Shown here one piece after another: positions 1 to 5,351 of a stretch of 7,156 nucleotides of DNA. This DNA comes from Desulfobacteraceae bacterium (GTDB lineage: Bacteria > Desulfobacterota > Desulfobacteria > Desulfobacterales > Desulfosarcinaceae). The position numbers and the translations under genes are program-made. Position 1 is the first letter of the stretch; every line of letters starts with the position of its first letter. A model generated the notes under the pieces. It did no database searches. It was not told where the DNA came from and worked only from the letters and a program-made list of their open reading frames with translations. Where the stretch lies: NCBI GenBank assembly GCA_027031325.1, contig JALVRI010000067.1, positions 1 to 7,156 on the forward strand, read 5' to 3'.

Positions 1-215
1 ATTAGATAGTCAGCATGTATTTTTTTTCGACCGTGCATTCACCGGCAAGGTGAAGTTCATCCGGTGAAAAGTCCTTTCAGTCGAGTTTTAGTTTAAGGTT
101 GTCGAATTGCAATCAATTGGCTGGCGGCCAGGCTGCGGGCGGCGGTTTTTTGCCTTTATCTTTTCCTGCAGGTTGCAGCTAAGGGCCTTGGACTTTCAAC
201 AAGAGGGAGGATCAG

Positions 216-326
216 ATGCGCCGGGGTGCTGCTTTCAAAATTGTAAATTTTTTGAACATGAAATTACATATATGTAAATATAGTTTAGAACAGAAAATTT
301 TGCGAAGTCAATATATTCAAAAATAA
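216..326 (+). CDS. Possible small protein of 36 residues, function unknown
   Basis: An ATG at 216 is preceded by a strong ribosome binding site (AGGGAGG at 204-210, 5-base spacing) and opens a 36-codon frame ending in TAA at 324-326. The peptide is basic, rich in Lys, Ile and Leu, and resembles no family I recognise. Its first six codons are GC-rich like the flanking genes. From about 231 on the DNA is AT-rich, so this may be the surviving start of a longer gene whose body was lost or replaced. It ends 27 bases before the sigma-54-type element of glnD. It could equally be a chance frame in non-coding DNA. The ribosome binding site is the only positive evidence. Confidence 0.25.
   Translation: MRRGAAFKIVNFLNMKLHICKYSLEQKILRSQYIQK
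264..277. repeat. Perfect 14-base palindrome upstream of the glnD promoter
   Basis: TTACATATATGTAA is a perfect palindrome about 80 bases upstream of the -24 element at 353. That is a usual distance for an activator or repressor site at a sigma-54 promoter, but the sequence does not match the NtrC consensus. It lies in AT-rich DNA, which raises the odds of chance symmetry, and within the possible small ORF. Confidence 0.3.
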
Positions 327-352
327 CAATATGTAATCCAAGTGTACCCTGG

Positions 353-368
353 TGGCACAACAAATGCT
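353..368 (+). promoter_or_regulatory. Sigma-54-type (-24/-12) promoter for the glnD-glnB-glnA cluster
   Basis: TGGCAC at 353-358 and ATGCT at 364-368 match the RpoN consensus TGGCACG-N4-TTGCW. The invariant GG (354-355) and GC (366-367) are exactly 10 bases apart. The first T of TTGC is replaced by A, and the G after TGGCAC by A. Transcription would start near 378-380, giving a 5' leader of about 140 bases before the glnD ATG at 518. Sigma-54 promoters activated by NtrC are the established mode for nitrogen genes, so the location fits. No clear NtrC binding pair was found upstream. Confidence 0.6.
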
Positions 369-374
369 TTGCTA

Positions 375-395
375 TTTTGAAACCCGTTTTCAAAA
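375..395. repeat. Inverted repeat at the predicted glnD transcription start
   Basis: TTTTGAAA (375-382) and TTTCAAAA (388-395) form a perfect 8-base inverted repeat around a 5-base spacer. It sits on the start point expected from the sigma-54 element. Similar half-sites occur at 233-240 and 250-256. It could be an operator or a hairpin at the mRNA 5' end. Confidence 0.3.
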
Positions 396-409
396 CAGGA
401 AAAAGCAAA

Positions 410-506
410 GATGCTTCCATTGGCCTACGATCTCACAAGCCTGAATATGCGCCCCCGGCATGTCCGGGAAGAAGCAGGCCGGCCGGAAGCATCCTTTACG
501 GCCTGC
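410..506 (+). promoter_or_regulatory. Structured 5' leader of glnD with two crossing stems
   Basis: GATGCTTCC (410-418) is the perfect 9-base complement of GGAAGCATC (485-493). This stem would enclose a small CCCGG/CCGGG hairpin (454-458 with 464-468). GCAGGCC (474-480) is the perfect 7-base complement of GGCCTGC (500-506), a hairpin that abuts the glnD ribosome binding site at 507-514. The two stems cross, so they are alternatives or form a pseudoknot. The position suggests control of glnD translation, but no known riboswitch class is recognised. Confidence 0.3.
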
Positions 507-517
507 AGGAAGGGCGA

Positions 518-3151
518 ATGACACTTACATCCTACAATGCGCCCACGGTACCTTCGAATCACGCCGTCGCCAAGCTCAAGGCCGGCCAACAGGACTTGAT
601 CCAGCGCATGCAGCAAGTGGATGCAACAGGGTGGCTAAAGCTCAACGCTGGTCTTCTGGATGAATATTTCCAGGCCTGTTTTACTTTCAGTACTGTCGGT
701 CCGAGTCTGGATATAGTGAAAAACCCCTACGCCCTTTTGGCTCTGGGCGGTTACGGGCGGGCTGAACAGTGCCTTCATTCGGATGTGGATCTTCTTATTC
801 TCTTCAAAAAGAAGGTGCCCCCTGAGGCCGAGTCCCTGGTTCAGGAGATAATCTACCCTCTCTGGGACCTTGGGAAGGAAGTGGGCTATTCCACCCGCAG
901 TATCAAGGAGACCATTCAGCTTGCCCGCAAGGATCTGGAAGTATTGACTTCCCTGCTGGACGCGCGTTTTATCTGCGGCATGTCTCCCCTTTATCACGAG
1001 TTGATGGAACAGTTGCGGCGCAGGCTGATCAATACCAAGTCCCGCTTGATAGTGGATTGGCTCGTTGACATCAATGCCAAGCGGCACGAGCGTTTTGGAG
1101 ATTCTTCCTACCTGCTGGAGCCGAACCTCAAGGAAGGCCAGGGAGGGTTGCGGGACTACCATACCATCTTGTGGATAGGGCGGGTCACCGCCGGCGTCCA
1201 GTCATTGCGGGACCTGGAATACTCCGGTTTGCTTTCCCACGCCGAATGCCATTTGTTGACTTCGGCCCTTGAGTTCGTGTGGCATGTACGCAACAACCTG
1301 CACCAATTGACCGGCCGCAAATGCGATCAGCTTCATCTTGAATACCTGTCTCAAATTACAGAGCGGCTCGGTTTTTCCGGCGGCGGCGGGCACTTGCCGG
1401 TGGAGCAGTTGCTTGGAGAACTGCATCGCCACATGGAGCACATCAAGCAATGCCATCGGAATTTCATTTCCGAGATCGAGCAAAGTGGGCGCCAGCGAAG
1501 AAAAAAACAAAGCCCTGTCGAAACCAAGGTGCCCGATCTGGAAATCGAGCGGGGGGTTATCGGTTTCCGGTCGCCTGAAGCCATCGTGCGCCGCCCGCGC
1601 CTGCTGATGGAGATTTTTTTTGAAAGCGCCCTGCGCAAGGCGCCTCTCGGGGTCGAGGCCCAGAGGCTGGTACGCGATTTCGGAGAACTGGTGGAAACCC
1701 GCCTTCGGGGCGACAGGCAGACGGCGGTTTTGTTCGAGCACTTGTTGATCCGTACCTCCGATGCACTGCCGGCTCTGAACCAGATGCTGGTTACCGGCTT
1801 TCTGGAACGTTTCATACCCCACTGGAAGGGGGTTGTTAACCGTATCCAGTTCGATCATTACCACCTTTATCCGGTCGCGCGTCACTTGCTGCTCACCGTG
1901 CGCTACCTGAAAGAAATAGGCCTGGGCCGCAAATCCGACGGAGGACGCTTGTCACGGCGGATATACAAGGAAATCAAGGCCAAGCGTCCCCTGTTCTGGG
2001 CCGCCTTGCTGCACGACATTGGAAAAGCCGTGCCCGCCGGAGGACATGCCGAACGTGGCGCTCTGCTTACCGAAAAAATATTGGAAGAAAAGGGGCTGGA
2101 AGCAGAGCACATAGATTCCGCCGTATTTTTGGTGCGCAACCACTTGCTTCTTATGAAGACCGCAACCCGGAGGGATATAAGTGAAGAAGAGACGGTGGTC
2201 GCCTGCGCCCGCAAGATCGGCTCGGTGGAACGTCTCAGGATGCTGTACTTGTTGAGCATGGCGGACGCAATGGCTACCGGGCCCAAGGCATGGAATGAAT
2301 GGACGTCCAGCTTGATGCAGGACCTGTTTTTGCGGGTGCGGAGGGTGCTGTCCAAAAGAGAGCTTTTTTCAGACCGGACGGAAAACGCCATCGCCGAGAA
2401 AAAGAAGAGTTTGGTGGACCTGTGCGGAAAGCCGGAAGAAATCAAACAGGTTGAAAAAATTCTTCCGTCTTTATCAAGGCGCTACCTGATACATTGTACT
2501 GCTGAAGAGATCAGGCACCACATCCGCTTATACTGCAGCCTGGAGGACCGGCGGTTCGTTTGGCGCATCGAAGATTCCAATCTGGCGGAAGACAGCCGCG
2601 TGGTCACCATTTGCGCACATGACCGGCCGGGATTACTGTCGAAGATCGCCGGAGTTTTCACGCTCAATAACGTAGATATTCTGCACGTCAGAATTTTTAC
2701 ATGGCATAACAGGGTGGCCCTGGATATCTTCGAGGTCACTGCTCCTCCGGACAGGCTTTTTGAAAAGCAGCGCTGGGAAAGGATCGCCGGGCAGCTCGAT
2801 GATGCCCTTTCAGGCAGGGTTGATCTTGCCCGGAAGTTGGATGGCATCCGGCATGCATTGCGCAGGCCCAAGACGGCCGGGGAGCATCGTCCCCAGAAAG
2901 TTGTGATCGACAATACGAGCTCAAGTTTTTTTACCATAATCGAAGTTACGGCCTGGGATTATCCGGGCTTGCTCTTCAATATTACCAACGCGCTCTATAA
3001 ATGCGGGCTGGATATATGGGTGGCCAAGATCGCAACCAGGGTGGATCAGGTGGTTGACGTTTTTTACGTTCGTACTATCGAGGGTGAGAAGGCGGATCAG
3101 CCGGACCGGGAAGAGGCTGTCAGGCAGGCCGTTGAAACCGTGTTGAGGTGA
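518..3151 (+). CDS. glnD: Bifunctional PII uridylyltransferase / uridylyl-removing enzyme
   Basis: GlnD senses glutamine in the cytoplasm. When glutamine is low it uridylylates PII, and when it is high it removes UMP. The 877-residue product is close to the usual size (about 890 in E. coli). The nucleotidyltransferase motif GGYGRAE followed by SDVD lies at residues 77-91. An HD phosphohydrolase domain follows, with HDIGK at 499-503, H449 upstream and H510 downstream. Two C-terminal ACT domains, which bind glutamine in this family, lie near 695-741 and 805-853. All four expected domains are intact and in order. I chose the ATG at 518 because AGGAAGGG (507-514) precedes it. An in-frame TTG at 377 would add 47 residues unlike the family and sits at or before the predicted transcription start. 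The gene is followed 119 bases later by its substrate gene glnB. Confidence 0.95.
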   Translation: MTLTSYNAPTVPSNHAVAKLKAGQQDLIQRMQQVDATGWLKLNAGLLDEYFQACFTFSTVGPSLDIVKNPYALLALGGYGRAEQCLHSDVDLLILFKKKVPPEAESLVQEIIYPLWDLGKEVGYSTRSIKETIQLARKDLEVLTSLLDARFICGMSPLYHELMEQLRRRLINTKSRLIVDWLVDINAKRHERFGDSSYLLEPNLKEGQGGLRDYHTILWIGRVTAGVQSLRDLEYSGLLSHAECHLLTSALEFVWHVRNNLHQLTGRKCDQLHLEYLSQITERLGFSGGGGHLPVEQLLGELHRHMEHIKQCHRNFISEIEQSGRQRRKKQSPVETKVPDLEIERGVIGFRSPEAIVRRPRLLMEIFFESALRKAPLGVEAQRLVRDFGELVETRLRGDRQTAVLFEHLLIRTSDALPALNQMLVTGFLERFIPHWKGVVNRIQFDHYHLYPVARHLLLTVRYLKEIGLGRKSDGGRLSRRIYKEIKAKRPLFWAALLHDIGKAVPAGGHAERGALLTEKILEEKGLEAEHIDSAVFLVRNHLLLMKTATRRDISEEETVVACARKIGSVERLRMLYLLSMADAMATGPKAWNEWTSSLMQDLFLRVRRVLSKRELFSDRTENAIAEKKKSLVDLCGKPEEIKQVEKILPSLSRRYLIHCTAEEIRHHIRLYCSLEDRRFVWRIEDSNLAEDSRVVTICAHDRPGLLSKIAGVFTLNNVDILHVRIFTWHNRVALDIFEVTAPPDRLFEKQRWERIAGQLDDALSGRVDLARKLDGIRHALRRPKTAGEHRPQKVVIDNTSSSFFTIIEVTAWDYPGLLFNITNALYKCGLDIWVAKIATRVDQVVDVFYVRTIEGEKADQPDREEAVRQAVETVLR

Positions 3152-3183
3152 AAACCGGCGGAATATGACCAAGTATTTGAATC

Positions 3184-3207
3184 CTGCCCGGCATAGAAAC
3201 CGGGCGG
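3184..3207 (+). other. Stem-loop between glnD and glnB
   Basis: CTGCCCGG (3184-3191) pairs with CCGGGCGG (3200-3207): 8 pairs including one G-U, around an 8-base loop. No T-run follows, so it is not a standard intrinsic terminator. It may be an mRNA processing or stability element that separates glnD from glnB expression. Confidence 0.4.
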
Positions 3208-3270
3208 CATGGATTATGGCTGGAAAAGTGGATCGGTTTCGCACCATCGTAAATCCTTATGGAGGAAAAA

Positions 3271-3609
3271 ATGAAGAAGATTGAAGCGGTTATCAAACCT
3301 TTCAAACTGGACGACGTCAAAGAAGCACTCAACGAGATAGGGGTCCAGGGCATGACAATAACGGAAGTAAAAGGTTATGGACGCCAGAAGGGGCACAAGG
3401 AGATCTACCGTGGTGCCGAGTATGTCGTGGACTTCATTCCCAAGGTGAAGATCGAAATAATTGTTCAGGCCGACTGGGCCCAGAAGGTGGTCGATACACT
3501 GCTCAAGGCGGCTTATACCGGCAAGGTCGGAGACGGAAAGATTTTCATAACCCCCATAGAAGAAGTAATCAGGGTCAGGACGGGGGAAACGGGAGAAAAT
3601 GCCATCTAA
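3271..3609 (+). CDS. glnB: Nitrogen regulatory protein PII
   Basis: PII is a small trimeric signal protein that binds ATP/ADP and 2-oxoglutarate. In the classical scheme it controls GlnE and NtrB, and so both the activity and the transcription of glutamine synthetase. The product has 112 residues, the standard PII length. The T-loop runs through KGHKEIYRGAEY and places the uridylylation target at Tyr51, the residue GlnD modifies. The B-loop TGKVGDGKIFI lies at 83-93 and the basic R101 and R103 lie in the C-loop. Asp54 and the link to glnA, rather than to amtB, favour GlnB over GlnK. GGAGG (3261-3265) sits 5 bases before the ATG at 3271. An in-frame ATG at 3259 would overlap that site and add four unneeded residues. 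GlnA starts 89 bases downstream. Confidence 0.95.
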   Translation: MKKIEAVIKPFKLDDVKEALNEIGVQGMTITEVKGYGRQKGHKEIYRGAEYVVDFIPKVKIEIIVQADWAQKVVDTLLKAAYTGKVGDGKIFITPIEEVIRVRTGETGENAI

Positions 3610-3621
3610 GTGTCAAGTGCG

Positions 3622-3638
3622 CCATTGCGCGGCAATGG
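3622..3638 (+). other. Stem-loop between glnB and glnA
   Basis: CCATTGC (3622-3628) and GCAATGG (3632-3638) form a perfect 7-base stem with a 3-base loop, 13 bases after the glnB stop. The following bases are not a T-run, so strong termination is unlikely. A role in mRNA processing, or in setting the glnB to glnA ratio, is possible. Confidence 0.4.
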
Positions 3639-3698
3639 ATATAGACAGCATTTTAGGACTTAATTACTTTACATCAATACCTGAAAGGAGAGCATGTT

Positions 3699-5111
3699 AT
3701 GACACCCAAAGAAGTTTTGGAACTGACCAGGGAAAAGGGAATCAAGATCGTCGACCTGCGCTTCATGGATTTTCCCGGCTTGTGGCAGCATTTTTCGGTG
3801 CCTGTGGCGGAGCTGGACGAAGGCAGCTTTGAAGACGGTTTCGGCTTCGACGGTTCGAGCATCCGCGGATGGCAGCCCATCAATGCCAGTGACATGCTGG
3901 TGATTCCCGATCCGTCGACAGCCAAGATCGATCCCTTCTACAAGGACCCCACCCTGGTTCTGATCTGTGACATAGTCGACCCCGTCACAAGGGAGCCCTA
4001 TAGCCGCGACCCACGCCACATAGCCAAAAAGGCCGAAGCCTACCTGAAGGGAAGCGGCATAGGTGATACGGCCTTCGTCGGGCCGGAAGCCGAATTCTTC
4101 ATCTTCGATGATATCCGTTTTGAATCGGGCCGTAATCTCGCCTTCTACGAGATAGATTCGGTCGAGGGTATCTGGAATACCGGCAGGGAAGAAGATCCCA
4201 ACCTGGGTTACAAGCCGCGCCACAAGGAAGGCTATTTCCCGGTTCCGCCGATGGACAAGTTCCAGGACCTGCGCAGTGAAATGCTGCTGACCCTGGAGTC
4301 TCTTGGTATCGAGGTGGAAGCCCAGCATCACGAGGTGGCCACCGCCGGCCAGGCGGAAATCGACATGCGCTTCAAGCCTTTGCTGCAGATGGCCGACCAG
4401 TTGATGTGGTTCAAGTACGTGCTCAAGAACGTGGCTTACCGCTACGGTCATACGGTGACCTTCATGCCCAAGCCGCTTTTCGAAGACAACGGAACAGGGA
4501 TGCATACCCACCTGAGTATCTGGAAAGACGGACAGCCGACATTTGCCGGTGACCAGTACGCCGGGCTTTCCCAGCAAGCCCTTTACGCCATCGGTGGAAT
4601 ACTCAAGCACGCCCGGGCCCTGTGCGCTTTCACCAACCCGACCACCAACTCGTACAAGCGCCTGGTACCGGGCTTCGAGGCCCCGGTCAACCTGGCTTAC
4701 TCCAGCCGTAACCGCAGCGCTGCGGTCCGGATACCCATGTACTCGACTTCTCCCAAGGCCAAGCGGATAGAGTTTCGGACCCCCGATCCATCCTGCAACG
4801 GCTACCTGGCCTTCTCGGCCATGCTCATGGCCGCCATCGACGGGATAGAGAACAAGATCGATCCGGGCGATCCGCTCGACAAGGATATATACGGCCTGCC
4901 GCCTGAGGAACTGGACCGGATACCATCCGCCCCGGGCTCCCTGGAAGAAGCCCTGGAGGCCCTCAATGAGGATAACGAGTTCCTGCGCAAAGGCGATGTC
5001 TTCAGCGACGATGCCATTCAGATGTGGGTGGACTACAAGCTTGAAAACGAGGTCAATCCGGTCAGGCTGCGGCCCCATCCCCATGAATTTTTCCTTTACT
5101 ACGATATTTAA
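3699..5111 (+). CDS. glnA: Glutamine synthetase, type I-beta (adenylylatable)
   Basis: The enzyme makes glutamine from glutamate, ammonia and ATP and acts as a cytoplasmic dodecamer. The product has 470 residues, close to the E. coli enzyme. The N-terminal beta-grasp region carries FDGSS (50-54). Metal-ligand glutamates include E130 and E132 (GPEAEF) and E212 and E220. H269 and H271 lie in GMHTHLS. NPTTNSYKRLVPGFEAP (313-329) carries the flexible-loop Glu at 327. Arginines R337, R339, R344 and R360 are also present. DKDIYGLPPEE places Tyr398 at the adenylylation site used by GlnE, so post-translational control through PII and GlnE is expected; glnE itself is not in the window. GGAG (3687-3690) precedes the ATG at 3699 by 8 bases. 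No separate promoter is evident, so transcription probably comes from upstream. Confidence 0.97.
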   Translation: MTPKEVLELTREKGIKIVDLRFMDFPGLWQHFSVPVAELDEGSFEDGFGFDGSSIRGWQPINASDMLVIPDPSTAKIDPFYKDPTLVLICDIVDPVTREPYSRDPRHIAKKAEAYLKGSGIGDTAFVGPEAEFFIFDDIRFESGRNLAFYEIDSVEGIWNTGREEDPNLGYKPRHKEGYFPVPPMDKFQDLRSEMLLTLESLGIEVEAQHHEVATAGQAEIDMRFKPLLQMADQLMWFKYVLKNVAYRYGHTVTFMPKPLFEDNGTGMHTHLSIWKDGQPTFAGDQYAGLSQQALYAIGGILKHARALCAFTNPTTNSYKRLVPGFEAPVNLAYSSRNRSAAVRIPMYSTSPKAKRIEFRTPDPSCNGYLAFSAMLMAAIDGIENKIDPGDPLDKDIYGLPPEELDRIPSAPGSLEEALEALNEDNEFLRKGDVFSDDAIQMWVDYKLENEVNPVRLRPHPHEFFLYYDI

Positions 5112-5134
5112 GCACCTGTGGGGGCCGGGGAAGC

Positions 5135-5160
5135 GTCAAAATACCTTGACAGATTTTTTT
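5135..5160 (+). terminator. Weak possible terminator after glnA
   Basis: GTCAA (5135-5139) and TTGAC (5146-5150) form a 5-base stem, followed after three bases by seven T residues (5154-5160). The stem is short and AT-rich, so termination would be weak at best. Its 3' arm is also the -35 box of the downstream promoter. Any glnA read-through would meet the tandem terminators at 5307-5390. Confidence 0.2.
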
Positions 5161-5174
5161 CTCCCGGTTATGGT
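5146..5174 (+). promoter_or_regulatory. Sigma-70-type promoter of the aromatic leader
   Basis: A perfect TTGACA -35 box (5146-5151) is followed, after 17 bases, by TATGGT (5169-5174), which matches the -10 consensus at four of six positions including the key first TA and final T. Transcription would start near 5181, just ahead of the GGAGG at 5188-5192. The resulting leader before the first gene of the operon is about 255 bases long. It places the attenuator and both terminators inside the transcript. Confidence 0.65.
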
Positions 5175-5202
5175 GCCGGAAAATCATGGAGGATTGCTGG
5201 TT

Positions 5203-5286
5203 TTGTTGACCACCGTTAAGGCAGACTTTTATTTTAATTTTCGGTATTTTTTTTGCCGGCTCAGTCTGCCTGGGCAGTGGTCGTGA
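5203..5286 (+). CDS. Phe/Tyr-rich attenuator leader peptide
   Basis: This is a 27-codon frame ending in TGA at 5284-5286. Its function would be to be translated, not to yield a working protein. Codons 5227-5253 read F-Y-F-N-F-R-Y-F-F, so 7 of 9 are aromatic, and a Trp codon follows at 5278. All Phe codons in the run are TTT and both Tyr codons are TAT. Such runs are the hallmark of ribosome-stalling leaders such as that of E. coli pheA. The start is uncertain. GGAGG (5188-5192) fits a TTG at 5203 (10-base spacing), and the only in-frame ATG, at 5170, lies inside the -10 box, upstream of the predicted transcript start. Read-through from glnA could use that ATG to give 38 residues. The frame overlaps both strands of the 1:2 stem. 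Confidence 0.7.
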   Translation: MLTTVKADFYFNFRYFFCRLSLPGQWS

Positions 5287-5306
5287 CGATCCGCACCTGA
5301 AAAAAC

Positions 5307-5345
5307 AAAGCCGTGGGCAGACTGAGTTCTTCCCACGGCTTTTTT
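5307..5345 (+). terminator. Intrinsic terminator 1 (attenuator terminator)
   Basis: AAAGCCGTGGG (5307-5317) and CCCACGGCTTT (5332-5342) form a perfect 11-base stem with a 14-base loop, and the T-run continues to 5345. The stem begins 20 bases after the leader peptide stop. The loop holds most of attenuator segment 3. An A-rich stretch precedes the stem, so it could also work on the opposite strand. Confidence 0.85.
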
Positions 5346-5351
5346 GTCTGC

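Noticed and set aside
123..136. Sigma-54-like TGGC...CTGC at correct spacing in GC-rich DNA
   Set aside because: Only the core dinucleotides and few flanking bases match, and it lies in a G-rich stretch where such a match is likely by chance.
121..151. Possible terminator: GC-rich stretch followed by six T residues
   Set aside because: The only stem (CTGG/CCAG) is 4 bases long and sits 14 bases before the T-run. No stable hairpin abuts the T-run.
217..230. NtrC-like pair of half-sites (TGCGCC and GGTGCT)
   Set aside because: The half-sites are 2 bases apart; the NtrC consensus has about 5, and each half has a mismatch.
235..420. 61-codon frame on the minus strand
   Set aside because: It lacks a good ribosome binding site, overlaps the glnD leader and promoter, and its AT-rich content explains the peptide composition.
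377..517. A TTG start at 377 extending GlnD by 47 residues
   Set aside because: It has no ribosome binding site, lies at or before the predicted transcription start, and adds residues unlike GlnD. The ATG at 518 has AGGAAGGG just upstream and gives the normal length.
3230..3242. Sigma-54-like GG...GC upstream of glnB
   Set aside because: The GG to GC spacing is 9 bases, and sigma-54 promoters need 10. The flanking bases also match poorly.
3637..3649. Sigma-54-like GG...GC upstream of glnA
   Set aside because: The spacing is again 9 bases and the consensus around it is weak.
3669..5084. 471-codon open frame on the minus strand
   Set aside because: It is the antisense of glnA, whose product is unmistakable. 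Long antisense frames are common in GC-rich genes with biased codon use.
5186..5209. Seven-codon frame with Trp and Phe codons at the start of the aromatic leader
   Set aside because: Its ATG overlaps the GGAGG and has no upstream site of its own. The frame with the long Phe/Tyr run is far more convincing.
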